A DNA stretch of 55,861 nt from a bacterium (GTDB taxonomy: Bacteria; Patescibacteriota; Patescibacteriia; Veblenbacterales; UBA10138): the NCBI GenBank assembly GCA_020057885.1, contig JAGVEX010000015.1, positions 1 through 55,861 of the forward strand. Direction: 5' to 3'. Positions 6,542 through 16,044 of this stretch are shown here, in pieces. A program made the translations under genes and the position numbers. Each line of letters opens with the position of its first letter. Within the stretch, counting starts at the first letter, position 1. The notes beneath the pieces were generated by a model. The model worked only from the letters and a program-made list of their open reading frames with translations, ran no database searches and was not told where the DNA came from.

Positions 6542-7124
6542 ATGAGTAAAAGCATTAATTGCATTGTCATTCATGGATGTCCGTCTAATGTGGAGATGGC
6601 AATGAATCCAGAAACAAGAACCTATGATAAACATTGGATTCCGTGGATAAAGAAAGAATTAACTTCACGCCATATAAATACAGAAACTCCTCTTATGCCT
6701 ACACCTTGGGCACCTGATTATTATGCGTTTAAAAAAGAATTTGAAAAGTATCAGGTTGACGAAAACACCATTTTAATCGGGCATAGTTGTGGTTGTTCTT
6801 TTTTAGTACGTTGGTTAGGAGAGACAAAAAAAACAAATCAAAAAATTGATACTTGTTGCTCCTTGGAAGATTCCTGACAGTAATGATGAATTTAGAAAAT
6901 CTTTTTACATTTATTCAATAGATGAAAGTATTAAATCGCGAGTTAAAGAAATAGTGATGTTTACATCTGACGACGAAAGAGAAGGTGGCAAAGAAAATCT
7001 AAAAATTTATCACGATGCTCTGGGCGGAAAAATAATTAGTTTATCAGGCAGAGGCCACTATACTTTAAATGATATGGGGACAGAAGTGTTTCCAGAATTA
7101 TTCGAAACAGTAATGGCAAATTAA
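6542..7124 (+). pseudogene. alpha/beta hydrolase (RBBP9/YdeN-like), broken by one frameshift
   Basis: Two overlapping frames make up one protein. The first (from 6542) has the start VIHGCPSN, the conserved PTPWAPDYYAFKKEF region and the nucleophile elbow IGHSCGCSF. The second begins with VAPWKIPDSNDEF and ends with the catalytic His region GRGHYTLNDMG. Removing one A from the A-rich stretch around 6826-6847 (an A8 run and an A6 run) joins them as GETKKQIKKLILVAPWKIP, exactly what the RBBP9/YdeN serine hydrolase family predicts (about 193 residues). This may be a real pseudogene, a sequencing error in a homopolymer, or slippage. Confidence 0.75.
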
Positions 7125-7144
7125 GCTTAGGCGGTAATTATTAT

Positions 7145-7651
7145 ATGTCAGAAATGAACATTCAAGTAGATGAAAACGATAAAGTAATCGGTTTGCGGCC
7201 GAGAGAAGACTTTTATGGAGGAAAAATAATACATCGCGCTTCCCATCTTCTACTATTTAATTCTAAGAATGAATTATTAATTGTGAAGCGTTCCTCAAAT
7301 AAACGTTGGTATCCAGGGCTTTATGCTTTTTCAGTTAGTGGAACTGTTAAAAATGAGACTTATAATGAGTGCCTTCAGAGAGAAATGGTTGAAGAAATAG
7401 GAATAGATGTGCCTTTTAAGAAATTATTTACATTTAGACATTTTGACGATTCTGTTAATGCCTTTGCAACATTATACTCTGCTATTAGTGACCAAGAGAT
7501 TAATACAGAAGAACGGGAGATCGCTGATGTTAGTTGGGTTACGTTGGAATGGCTAAAAGAAGATATTGTATCAAATCCAAAAAAATATACCCACCCATTT
7601 CTACAAGGCATGAAAATCTATTGGGAAAAGTATGGTGTTAAATTAGCCTAA
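7145..7651 (+). CDS. Nudix hydrolase, IDI/YfcD-like
   Basis: The 168-residue protein starts with a strand containing DENDKVIGLRPRED and has a Nudix box at about residues 64-85 (E-x7-REMVEEIGI). The box glycine is shifted by one place (SGTVKNE), as in the isopentenyl-diphosphate isomerase-like branch. The KRSSNKRWYPGLYAFSVSG segment before the box is also typical of that branch. Such proteins hydrolyse nucleoside-diphosphate compounds or, rarely, isomerise IPP; the substrate is not predictable here. It is in the same direction as the hydrolase before it and the NRAMP-like gene after it. Confidence 0.85.
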   Translation: MSEMNIQVDENDKVIGLRPREDFYGGKIIHRASHLLLFNSKNELLIVKRSSNKRWYPGLYAFSVSGTVKNETYNECLQREMVEEIGIDVPFKKLFTFRHFDDSVNAFATLYSAISDQEINTEEREIADVSWVTLEWLKEDIVSNPKKYTHPFLQGMKIYWEKYGVKLA

Positions 7652-7679
7652 TGCTATATATTCTACAACAAATTTAGCT

Positions 7680-8936
7680 ATGAAATTATTAAAGAAAATT
7701 GCTAAACTTATTGGCCCGGGGTTTATTACGGGCGCTTCGGATGATGATCCTTCTGGCATAGCTACTTACGCCCAAACTGGTGCGCAATTTGGTTATCATC
7801 AGCTTTGGACCGCGTTCCTTACTACGCCATTCATGGTAACAATTCAAGAAATGTGCGGCCGTATTGGTTTGGTTACAGGCCGGGGACTCGCTGGAGTTAT
7901 ACGCGAGCATTATGCTCGTCCTTTTTTGTATGGGGCAGTTACTTTGCTTGTAATTGCCAATGGAGTGAATATAGGGGCCGATTTAGGAGCCATGGCCTCG
8001 GTTGGACAAATGCTGGTTGGTTTGCCTTTTGCAGTGTGGCTGATCGGATTGGCTATTCTTACTTTACTTTTGGAAATTTTTGTTTCTTATCGCACTTACG
8101 CCAAGTATTTAAAATATCTTACACTTTCTCTTTTAACTTACGTTTTAGTAACTTTTATAGTAAAGCAAGATTGGAGCCAAATATTTTATTCAACCATTAT
8201 TCCTCGCATTGAGCTTTCACGCGAATATATTTTTAATCTGGTAGCTATTTTTGGCACTACTATTTCGCCATATCTTTTCTTTTGGCAGGCAAGTGAGGAA
8301 GTGGAGGAGGAGGTGGCGCACCACAAGTTGCGCACTATGGGCAAGGGTGTGCCGCGCATTACCCTAGGTGATGTTAAGCAAATGGATAGAGATACAGTGG
8401 TGGGAATGATTTTTTCTAATCTCATTATGTTTTTTATTATTGTTACTGCCGCCTCTACTTTGCATTTAAATGGCATTACCAATATAGAAACAGCCAGTCA
8501 GGCCGCCGAAGCTTTGCGACCTTTGGCCGGAAATTTTGCTTATATTTTATTTGCTTTAGGAGTCTTAGGCACAGGGCTTTTGGCTATTCCTATTTTGGCT
8601 GGTTCGGCCTCTTACGCTGTAGCAGAGGCGGTAGGGTGGAGAGAGGGTTTGTATCGCAAATTTAAGCAAGCGCACGGGTTTTATGGAGTTATGGCGTTAG
8701 CCACGCTTTTTGGTATTTTAGTTAATTTTACGCCGATTAAGCCTTTTCAAATGCTTTATTATACAGCGGCTTTAAATGGCATACTAGCGCCACCTTTAAT
8801 GATTATGATTTTATTCATTGCGAATAATAAAAAAGTTATGGGGCAGTATACTAATACGCGTACCTCTAATGTAATGGGTTGGATTATTACTTTAGTTATG
8901 GGCGCGGGCGCCATTACATTAATTTGCACGTTATAG
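7680..8936 (+). CDS. NRAMP-family transporter with altered metal site
   Basis: The 418-residue protein has about eleven membrane helices and the NRAMP fold order. The first helix carries DDDPSGIATYAQTGA where metal-transporting NRAMPs have DPGN, and the helix-6 site reads GTTISPYLFFWQ where they have a MPH-type motif. The substrate Met, the His and the Asn are therefore absent. Known NRAMP relatives that have lost the Met no longer select transition metals, and some carry Mg. I infer a divalent cation carrier, perhaps Mg, with a proton-coupling mechanism that is uncertain. A soluble loop rich in Glu (EEVEEEVAHHKL) follows helix 6. Confidence 0.85.
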   Translation: MKLLKKIAKLIGPGFITGASDDDPSGIATYAQTGAQFGYHQLWTAFLTTPFMVTIQEMCGRIGLVTGRGLAGVIREHYARPFLYGAVTLLVIANGVNIGADLGAMASVGQMLVGLPFAVWLIGLAILTLLLEIFVSYRTYAKYLKYLTLSLLTYVLVTFIVKQDWSQIFYSTIIPRIELSREYIFNLVAIFGTTISPYLFFWQASEEVEEEVAHHKLRTMGKGVPRITLGDVKQMDRDTVVGMIFSNLIMFFIIVTAASTLHLNGITNIETASQAAEALRPLAGNFAYILFALGVLGTGLLAIPILAGSASYAVAEAVGWREGLYRKFKQAHGFYGVMALATLFGILVNFTPIKPFQMLYYTAALNGILAPPLMIMILFIANNKKVMGQYTNTRTSNVMGWIITLVMGAGAITLICTL

Positions 8937-8955
8937 TGTATAATTAAATGTAGGT

Positions 8956-10371
8956 ATGCGTATAACTTTTTATGGTGGCGTAGGGGGCGTTACCGGTTCT
9001 AAACATTTAGTAGAAATAGGCAATAACCGCATACTGCTCGATTGCGGTTTTTTTCAAGGGCATAGGCGCGAGGCGCGTGAATTAAACAGCGAGTTGCCTT
9101 TTGATCCCGCTTTGATTAACGCGGTTATTTTATCGCATGGACATTTGGATCATTGCGGCGCTTTGCCTTTATTATTAAAGCGGGGATACACCGGAAAAAT
9201 TTATGCCTCGGCTGCCACGCGCGATGTGGCCGAATGGATATTAAAAGACGCGGCCAATATTCAAAAACAGGATGCGCGGTATATGAATAAGCATCGTATT
9301 CAGGGCGCGGAATTGGCCAAACCGCTTTATAGATTATCCGATATAGGGCAAGTTATAAAGCGTTTTGTGGCCGTACCTTATGCCAGAGAGTTGAGTGGAT
9401 GGTTTAATTTGGGGCCTTATGCCCCTGGTGTGCAGATTAAATTTTACGACGCGGGACATATTTTAGGTTCATCGGTAGTAGTGTTGCAGGCGGAAGAAGA
9501 TGGCAAACAAGTTCGTTTGGCTTTTACCGGTGATTTGGGTAGAAGCAATACGCCGCTTATACCCGACCCGGAATTCATTAAAGAGGAAGTGCCGACTTTG
9601 TTATTGGAAAGCACTTATGGCCAGCGCGAGCATCAGCCTGTTAAGGAGGCAGTAGAGGAATTAGTGCGCGTAGTAAAGCGTGCCAATGAAACAGGTGGTA
9701 AAATTATTGTGCCTTCTTTTGCTCTTGGCCGTACACAGGAAATTGTTTATGTGTTGCACAAATTAACAGATGAGGGCAGAATTCCGCGTATTCCGATTTA
9801 CGTTGATAGTCCTTTGGCCACGCATATTTCTGATGTGTTTATGGAACACCCTGAGGATTATGATGAAGAATCATGGAAAGAATTTGGTCGTCGTGGCGAT
9901 TTGCCTTTATCTTTTAGAAATTTAGATTATATACGCACCCAAGAAGAATCCAAGGCGCTTAATGAAATTCCTGGTCCGTTTATGGTAATTTCCGCTTCTG
10001 GGATGTGTGAGGCTGGTAGAATTTTGCATCATTTAGCGAATAATGTGGAAGATCCTAAAAATACAATTCTTATTACTGGTTTTCAAGCAGAACATACTTT
10101 GGGCAGGCGTTTGGTGGAGGGTGAGAAAAGTATTAGAATTTTCGGAAAGTATTATGCGGTACGGGCGGAAGTTGTGGTTTTAAATGAATTCAGCGCTCAC
10201 GCTGATAGTAGTGATCTACAAAATTACGCTGAGCAAGTTAATGGTCTAAATAGAGTTTTTTTAATTCACGGTGAATCCTCACAGGCTGAAGGATTAAAAA
10301 CTAATTTACTTGCCAAACATCCAAATTGGCAAATTACTATTCCGCAAAGAGGAGATAGTTTTGATATTTAA
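8956..10371 (+). CDS. beta-CASP metallo-beta-lactamase ribonuclease (CPSF/YSH1-like)
   Basis: The 471-residue protein has the metallo-beta-lactamase signature SHGHLDHCGALP (about residues 57-68), the GHILGSS and FTGDLGR metal ligands, and the beta-CASP motifs PSFALGRTQE, SASGMCEAGRI and the final EFSAHAD. This is the CPSF-73-like branch found in archaea and many bacteria. It acts in RNA cleavage or 5'-3' trimming in the cytoplasm. All zinc ligands are present, so it should be active. The transglycosylase gene starts 3 nt after its stop. Confidence 0.92.
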   Translation: MRITFYGGVGGVTGSKHLVEIGNNRILLDCGFFQGHRREARELNSELPFDPALINAVILSHGHLDHCGALPLLLKRGYTGKIYASAATRDVAEWILKDAANIQKQDARYMNKHRIQGAELAKPLYRLSDIGQVIKRFVAVPYARELSGWFNLGPYAPGVQIKFYDAGHILGSSVVVLQAEEDGKQVRLAFTGDLGRSNTPLIPDPEFIKEEVPTLLLESTYGQREHQPVKEAVEELVRVVKRANETGGKIIVPSFALGRTQEIVYVLHKLTDEGRIPRIPIYVDSPLATHISDVFMEHPEDYDEESWKEFGRRGDLPLSFRNLDYIRTQEESKALNEIPGPFMVISASGMCEAGRILHHLANNVEDPKNTILITGFQAEHTLGRRLVEGEKSIRIFGKYYAVRAEVVVLNEFSAHADSSDLQNYAEQVNGLNRVFLIHGESSQAEGLKTNLLAKHPNWQITIPQRGDSFDI

Positions 10372-10374
10372 TTT

Positions 10375-11712
10375 ATGAAATATCCAAAAGCCATAATTTG
10401 CGCTGTGGTGTTGTTGGGGTTGTTTTTCGTTGTGAATATAGCTGCTCCCGTACAGGCGCAGGGTACTACGACGATTACTGAAGGGCAAAAGATATTTGCC
10501 GCTGTTAAACGGGCGCGTACTTTACTGCAGGAGCAGGTGAATCAAGTGGCTTTGGATAAAAAAGTTAAATCTAAAACAGTAACGAGCCGTAATGTAACAT
10601 TGGGTTTAACTCTGGCAGTGTGGAATGAGGTTAGTGATGAAATAGAATTTGTTAAAATTAAAAAATTTAACTTACAGATAACAACCGTTTCTGATCGTCC
10701 TTATAAATTTAAAGTGGTGCGTGACAATGGTGTAAATTCAGAGTTTGAGATAGTAGGGGAATCTAATTTGCACGTACTGGCATTAATACATCCTATTTTT
10801 GTGGATATTGGTACTACCAAGCGTCCTAAATATCGTTTGGATGATGTGGTTTATGTGCCTTATTCATCTTATCTTAAAAAACCAGAAATAATTCAGGCGG
10901 GTAAAGATTATTTAAATAAAAATGTACAGGCCGTTTACCAAGAGTTACGCGCTTTAGGTGTTCGTTCGCGCGCTTTTCCTGATCTTTCACTCGCAGAAGC
11001 TATATCTCCCGAGGTGGTAAAATCTATTATTGCTATTGAGCATATAGGAGTCAGTCTTCTTGTGCTTGGCAACACGGAAGACTATTTAGAAAATTTTTAT
11101 ATAATATTAGCAACTAATGAAAATACAGCTTACGCTTATTCGCGTTCTACTGCTTCAGCTCGCGGCTTGGCGCAGTTTATACCGTCAACCTATGCCAGTC
11201 TGGTTAAAAAACGACCCGACCTAGTGCTGGTAAAAGATTTTGTTCAAGGCACTACCGATCCATATAACATTATTAAAGCTCAAATAGCTTATTTGGATTT
11301 AAGTTTAACAGAATTATCGCAAGCAGTGCGTCAAGCGCACGAAGGTGACGGTTTAACTATTGGTTCTTATTTGGCTGCTATGTATAATGGTGGCGGTACC
11401 AGGACGCGGCGGGCTATAAAATTATGGGGAGATGCTTGGGCGGAGGATCATAGGGTGCAGGTAGCTGAATTTAAAAAACAAGCTTCTAGTGCTCAGTACG
11501 AAGTAAATCGGCTTAAAAAAGCTTTAGCCAAGAGCGGTTTAACAGCGGCGGAAAAGAAAAAGTTAAATACTGAGCTTCAAACTTACAAAAGTAAAGTAAT
11601 TTCTTTTACCAACCAGGCAGCCACAGCGGAAAGTTCGCGTTTAAAATTGGAAACGGTTTTGTATGTAGCTAAATTTAAGCTAGTATACGATAATTTAATT
11701 AAAGCACAATAA
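10375..11712 (+). CDS. secreted lytic transglycosylase (SLT domain)
   Basis: The 445-residue protein has a Sec signal peptide with an Ala-x-Ala end (VQAQ near residue 29). A strand-rich middle part leads to an SLT lysozyme-like domain at about residues 217-350. That domain contains the catalytic Glu in IIAIEHIG, the motif STASARGLAQFIPSTY and the final AAMYNGGG. These are the three classic Slt70-family motifs. The C-terminus (about 365-440) is a long Lys/Glu/Ala-rich coiled coil. It would cut peptidoglycan outside the membrane during growth or division. Expression is probably coupled with the nuclease gene. Confidence 0.88.
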   Translation: MKYPKAIICAVVLLGLFFVVNIAAPVQAQGTTTITEGQKIFAAVKRARTLLQEQVNQVALDKKVKSKTVTSRNVTLGLTLAVWNEVSDEIEFVKIKKFNLQITTVSDRPYKFKVVRDNGVNSEFEIVGESNLHVLALIHPIFVDIGTTKRPKYRLDDVVYVPYSSYLKKPEIIQAGKDYLNKNVQAVYQELRALGVRSRAFPDLSLAEAISPEVVKSIIAIEHIGVSLLVLGNTEDYLENFYIILATNENTAYAYSRSTASARGLAQFIPSTYASLVKKRPDLVLVKDFVQGTTDPYNIIKAQIAYLDLSLTELSQAVRQAHEGDGLTIGSYLAAMYNGGGTRTRRAIKLWGDAWAEDHRVQVAEFKKQASSAQYEVNRLKKALAKSGLTAAEKKKLNTELQTYKSKVISFTNQAATAESSRLKLETVLYVAKFKLVYDNLIKAQ

Positions 11713-11853
11713 TTATTGTTAACTAGGGTAACTATTTACAAAAATAGCTAAATATGCTACTATATACACGTTGCTGAAAAAAGTACATGAGTTTAGTTGA
11801 TATGGCCCCATATTTAATAAGCGGGCTCCATTTTTATAGAAAATCTATTCAAA

Positions 11854-13452
11854 ATGATTGGTACTACAAAACTCACCAGTGAATTAATGCAGCAATTAGA
11901 TGCTGCTGAGCGTGAATCTAAGGCGAGTAATACTGTTAATCGGATACATGTATCCGAACTTACCAGTGTGCCGTCTTTTTTGTATGAAAAAATTCGTAAT
12001 ATAGTGGATTATAAGGATGAGTATTTGTTACGTAAAAATGCTTTGCGCCGTTTTTTAAAACGCACTATAGTTTTGCCTAAATTTTCTCATTCGCCAGAGG
12101 CGGCAGCCACGGCTTTAGTGCGTGAACTCATATTATCGCGTTATTTGCCCAACGATACTGTTTCTGAGAAAATAGTACCTGCTTTGGCACAGATTATTGC
12201 GAAATATTTTTCTTTATTTGATAAGCTGGGCGATTCAAAATGCGACGTGCCTAAATGGAAAGAATTATTACTTGGTATAGCGGCTGTAGAGTGCGACTCA
12301 TATCTTGTTTCGCCACTTGAACGCAATGCCTACATATCTTATGGTTATAAATTATTAAAACCGGCCTTGGAATTGCCAGATGCCTTAGAATCAGATGAAG
12401 CTAAAAGTGTACAATTTGTTTTGACTATTCAACGAGTGCTGGAACGCGCGGACAGAGAAATATCAATGTATTATCTGTTGCGGCATTATTATGCTGATTG
12501 GTTTACTTTGCCACCAACAGAGGCGGCTGATATGTTAGCGCCACAAGTTCCTGCTATTTTAAGCACCTTCACAAATATCTTGGAACACCGTTTGGGCAAG
12601 AAATTGCTTACACCGATTAAAAAATTATTAGTGCCATTATTAGTTTATCGTGATTTATTACACAATTACCAAGGTTCAAAGCGTGAATTGCTGGCGAATT
12701 CCAATAAATTAGAGGAATTATCGCGCGAAACCTACCGCACTTATTGGCGCTCTACCCGACGTCGTGTTAGACGCAAGGGTTTTCATGCCATTGTTTATAT
12801 TTTTATTACAAAAATGTTGTTGGCTTTGTTATTAGAACTGCCCTATGAACGAATTTTTTTACAAGATATTCATTATTTACCATTGGCAATTAATTTACTT
12901 TTCCCGCTGCTTTTAATGACCATAATAACCATACTTATTAAATCACCCGGCATGGCTAACGAAGTTAGTGTAGTAAAAGGTATTAAAGAAATGATTTATG
13001 GCGGGGAAGCTAGTTTTTATAAGCTGCGTAAACTAAGAACAATACCGCCAACTTTTTGGAAACGATTTTTTTACGGCTTGTTATATTTAATAACTTTCGG
13101 CACCTCGTTTGGTATACTTGTTTCTGTGTTGTATAAATTGGAATTTAATTTGTTATCGGGTGCGTTATTTATATTATTCGTTAGTTTGGTTAGCTTTTTT
13201 GGTATTTCTTTGCGCCAACAAGCCCGCCAGCTTAAAGTGGTGGATGGTCGTGAAACCATTACCGTTTTTTTGATTGATTTTTTTACCTTGCCGGTAGTGG
13301 CCTTTGGTAAGTGGCTTTCTAATACTTTTGACAAAGTTAATTTTTTTGTTTTCTTTTTAGATTTTTTGTTTGAGGTGCCATTTAAGTCTTTGCTTAAAAT
13401 GATTGAGGATTGGTTTAACTTTCTTAAAGAAAAGAAAGATGAAATGTATTAA
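11854..13452 (+). CDS. unknown large membrane protein
   Basis: The 532-residue protein has a helical, mostly soluble N-terminal half (about 1-300) and then a cluster of hydrophobic helices at about 312-336, 344-362, 400-420 and 428-448, with a hydrophobic amphipathic tail (480-515). The segment [19 protein letters not shown] gives a strong basic stop before the first helix. I do not recognise the family; it is probably lineage-specific. It has its own 141-bp upstream region, and the cyclophilin gene follows within 10 nt. Confidence 0.7.
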   Translation: MIGTTKLTSELMQQLDAAERESKASNTVNRIHVSELTSVPSFLYEKIRNIVDYKDEYLLRKNALRRFLKRTIVLPKFSHSPEAAATALVRELILSRYLPNDTVSEKIVPALAQIIAKYFSLFDKLGDSKCDVPKWKELLLGIAAVECDSYLVSPLERNAYISYGYKLLKPALELPDALESDEAKSVQFVLTIQRVLERADREISMYYLLRHYYADWFTLPPTEAADMLAPQVPAILSTFTNILEHRLGKKLLTPIKKLLVPLLVYRDLLHNYQGSKRELLANSNKLEELSRETYRTYWRSTRRRVRRKGFHAIVYIFITKMLLALLLELPYERIFLQDIHYLPLAINLLFPLLLMTIITILIKSPGMANEVSVVKGIKEMIYGGEASFYKLRKLRTIPPTFWKRFFYGLLYLITFGTSFGILVSVLYKLEFNLLSGALFILFVSLVSFFGISLRQQARQLKVVDGRETITVFLIDFFTLPVVAFGKWLSNTFDKVNFFVFFLDFLFEVPFKSLLKMIEDWFNFLKEKKDEMY

Positions 13453-13462
13453 TTTTTTATAT

Positions 13463-14095
13463 ATGTGTAAAACCAAAACATTTTTTTTAATTTTATTATT
13501 TAGTTTAGTACTCAGCGGTTGCGCTATTAAACCACCGTCGGTTGAACCACAGGCGGAGGATTATATAGCTGGCGGCGGTACTAATAACCAAGCCAAAACT
13601 ATGCCAACACCAGAAGTCAAAGTTACACAAGCTACTTTGCAAACCAATTACGGTAATATTGTTATTGCTTTTTATCCCGAATCACCTAATACAATAGCCA
13701 ATTTTGTTAAGTTGGCGGAAAGTGGATTTTACAATGGCGTAAAATTTCATCGCGTCATCAAGGATTTTATGGCGCAAACAGGCGACCCTAATTCTAAAGA
13801 TGATGATTGGTCAAACGATGGCACTGGCGGCCCTGGCTATGCTTTTGCAGATGAATTCAATAAACATCAGTTAGTACGTGGCTCAGTAGCTATGGCTAAT
13901 GCCGGACCAAATACAAACGGCAGTCAATTTTTTATTGTCACCGCCCAAAGCACTCCCTGGCTCGATGGTAAACATACTAATTTTGGCTACGTCGCACAGG
14001 GTATGGATGTGTTAGATAAGATTAATGTAGTTAAGACAGATAAAAATGATCATCCTTTGGAAGATATAACTATTAATTCCATAACTCTTAAATAA
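13463..14095 (+). CDS. lipoprotein cyclophilin-type peptidyl-prolyl isomerase
   Basis: The start at 13463 is preferred over upstream in-frame ATGs because it follows the preceding stop by 10 nt and gives a clean lipoprotein signal ([20 protein letters not shown]) with the lipid-modified Cys in LSGC. After a Pro-rich linker, the cyclophilin domain (about 55-205) shows [30 protein letters not shown], the active-site FADEF and [10 protein letters not shown], and LDGKHTNFG. It would speed folding of exported proteins at the outer face of the membrane. The length of 210 residues is normal. Confidence 0.92.
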   Translation: MCKTKTFFLILLFSLVLSGCAIKPPSVEPQAEDYIAGGGTNNQAKTMPTPEVKVTQATLQTNYGNIVIAFYPESPNTIANFVKLAESGFYNGVKFHRVIKDFMAQTGDPNSKDDDWSNDGTGGPGYAFADEFNKHQLVRGSVAMANAGPNTNGSQFFIVTAQSTPWLDGKHTNFGYVAQGMDVLDKINVVKTDKNDHPLEDITINSITLK

Positions 14096-14098
14096 TTT

Positions 14099-15553
14099 AT
14101 GGCCGTACAGCTTGATTATTTTGCACCTCTCGGTTGGCAACCGCCAAACGCTGATGAAGATTATGTTATAGCTTTATTTAAACTAGAGCTAGCCGAAGGT
14201 ATAGCAGAGGAAAAATTTTTAGATGCGGCCGCTTCAGTAGCAGCTGAATCATCAACTGGCACTTGGACTAAGGTTGATGCGGGCCCTGATTCGGGTATGG
14301 ATAATGCTGAAAAGTATAAGGCGGTTGTTTTTGATTTAGATAAAAAACGCCATATGTTTAAAGTGGCTTATCGTACAGATTTATTTGAGCCAGGCAATAT
14401 GTCCGGCTTTTTGGCTGGGCCGGTTGGAAATATTGCTGGTATGAAAATGGTGCAAGGCTTGAGAATATTTGATATTAGATTCCCGCGCAGTTTTGTGCAG
14501 TCGTTTCCTGGACCTCGTTTTGGTGTTGCTGGTTTGCGTGAAATGTTAGGGCATAAAGTTGCTCGGCCGATTATGGGTACTGTAGCAAAGCCAAAAGTTG
14601 GCCGAACAGCAGAACAGCAAGCTTTGTTAGCGCGTTTATTATGGACAGCTGGTGACGGTACCTATGAATTTATTAAAGATGATGAAAATTTAACCAGCTT
14701 GCCTTTTAATAAATTTGAAGATCGAGTGGAGAAAGTATTAGCTGTGCAACGCGAACTTGAATCAGCTGGCTCTCCTAAAAAATTATATTTATGTAATGTT
14801 ACGCATTCCAGCATAGACGTAATGATAGAGCGTGCCAATTTAATAAAACAAGCAGGCGGTCGTGTGATGATGATAGATGTTATTACTACTGGTATGGCCG
14901 CTGTTCACAGTATGCGCCTTAAAAATCCAGAATTATTTATACACGCGCATAGGGCTATGCATGGATTTTTTACACGAGAATCTGGTCCTGGTATTAGGGG
15001 TGACGGTAAATTGTGGGGGTTTAGTGTTTCCATGATAGTACTTGCTAAAATTTTCCGTTTACTCGGGGTAGATTCGCTTCATATTGGTTCGCCTAAGGCG
15101 AAAATGCAGGATTACGGTGAGAGTGAGGTTATTAATAAACTTATGAACGAAGCCGAGCACAATAATCCTTATGATCACTTTCATCTTTCACCAGAGGCTC
15201 ATCATATTCATCAGGCAATTACGGCAGATGAAACCAAGCCAGATGACAAATTTTTTACTCTAGGTCAAAAATGGTTTGGTTTAAAACCAGTGTGGTCGGT
15301 AGCTTCGGGCGGTTTGCATCCAGGCGTACTTGATACAGTGGTGGAAAAATTGGGTTTGGATATATTTATCCAGTTGGGCGGGGGAGTGCTGGGGCATCCG
15401 GGCGGTCCAGCCAGGGGTGTGGAGGCGGCCCTACAAGCTAGGGAAGCTATTATGCAAGGGCAAACTATTAAAGAATATGTTAAGAAGCATTCTGATTCAG
15501 CTTTAGCCGAGGCTGTAAAATTATGGGGTACCGAACCTAAAATTGTTTATTAA
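14099..15553 (+). CDS. RuBisCO large-chain family protein, form III-like
   Basis: The 484-residue protein keeps nearly all active-site residues. These are Glu in ESSTGTWT, Asn in GPVGNIAG, the two Lys of GTVAKPKVG, the carbamylated Lys with Asp and Glu in FIKDDEN, His-Arg in HAHRAMHGF, His in LHIGS, the SGG of SVASGGLH and the GGGVLGHPGG phosphate loop. Loop 6 is odd: SPKAKMQDYG instead of the usual G-K-L/M-E-G. In Patescibacteria such enzymes act in the AMP pathway, fixing CO2 on ribulose bisphosphate made from nucleotides; the partner genes for AMP phosphorylase and ribose-bisphosphate isomerase are not in this window. It sits between a cyclophilin and small membrane genes. Confidence 0.9.
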   Translation: MAVQLDYFAPLGWQPPNADEDYVIALFKLELAEGIAEEKFLDAAASVAAESSTGTWTKVDAGPDSGMDNAEKYKAVVFDLDKKRHMFKVAYRTDLFEPGNMSGFLAGPVGNIAGMKMVQGLRIFDIRFPRSFVQSFPGPRFGVAGLREMLGHKVARPIMGTVAKPKVGRTAEQQALLARLLWTAGDGTYEFIKDDENLTSLPFNKFEDRVEKVLAVQRELESAGSPKKLYLCNVTHSSIDVMIERANLIKQAGGRVMMIDVITTGMAAVHSMRLKNPELFIHAHRAMHGFFTRESGPGIRGDGKLWGFSVSMIVLAKIFRLLGVDSLHIGSPKAKMQDYGESEVINKLMNEAEHNNPYDHFHLSPEAHHIHQAITADETKPDDKFFTLGQKWFGLKPVWSVASGGLHPGVLDTVVEKLGLDIFIQLGGGVLGHPGGPARGVEAALQAREAIMQGQTIKEYVKKHSDSALAEAVKLWGTEPKIVY

Positions 15554-15563
15554 AACTATTTGT

Positions 15564-16031
15564 ATGTCCAATGAAATAGATTTTTTAAAAGAATCATTAA
15601 GGTTTAATCAGGAGTATAAAGAATCACTCGACCACAAGGCCTCTTTTGTGTTAGGTATTGCCTCAGTCGTTTTGGTACTAAGTTTGAATAATATTGAGAA
15701 ACCAGGATTTTTACTAGTGGCGACAGGCGCCTTACTTTCCAGTGTTTTTTCAATTTGGGTTATTAGTTTTCCTTTTCGTAAAACACATAAAGGCAAATTT
15801 AGTATATTATGCGCCTGGGGTTTTGAAGATTTGACCGAAGAAGAATATAATCAAAGACTTAATAAAGTATTACAGGATGAGGCTCAGGTAGTGGCTACTT
15901 ATAAGCAGGAAATATACGCACTCTCGGAATATTCTATAAAAATTAAATTGCGTTTTATAAAATTAGCTTCATTTACTTTAACCATCGGTTTAATAGTTGG
16001 TTTTGCGGCCATTATTATAGGACGCTTATAA
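15564..16031 (+). CDS. small membrane protein, SLATT/PycTM-like layout
   Basis: The start at 15564 (ATGTCCAATG) is chosen because it lies after the RuBisCO stop. The product is 155 residues. An N-terminal helix ending in YKESLDHKASFVLG leads into two membrane helices (about 30-45 and 50-70). A cytoplasmic helical stretch with Tyr and Glu follows (100-130), then a last membrane helix (about 133-152). The D-x-K-A motif just before the first helix recalls SLATT and PycTM effector domains of cyclic-nucleotide defence systems. The match is a resemblance only, and no cyclase lies nearby. Confidence 0.6.
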   Translation: MSNEIDFLKESLRFNQEYKESLDHKASFVLGIASVVLVLSLNNIEKPGFLLVATGALLSSVFSIWVISFPFRKTHKGKFSILCAWGFEDLTEEEYNQRLNKVLQDEAQVVATYKQEIYALSEYSIKIKLRFIKLASFTLTIGLIVGFAAIIIGRL

Positions 16032-16044
16032 ATCATAAAATAAT

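Noticed and set aside
13403-13462. earlier start for the cyclophilin gene
   Set aside because: It would overlap the preceding gene and bury the lipoprotein signal behind a basic stretch; 13463 gives a proper lipobox position.
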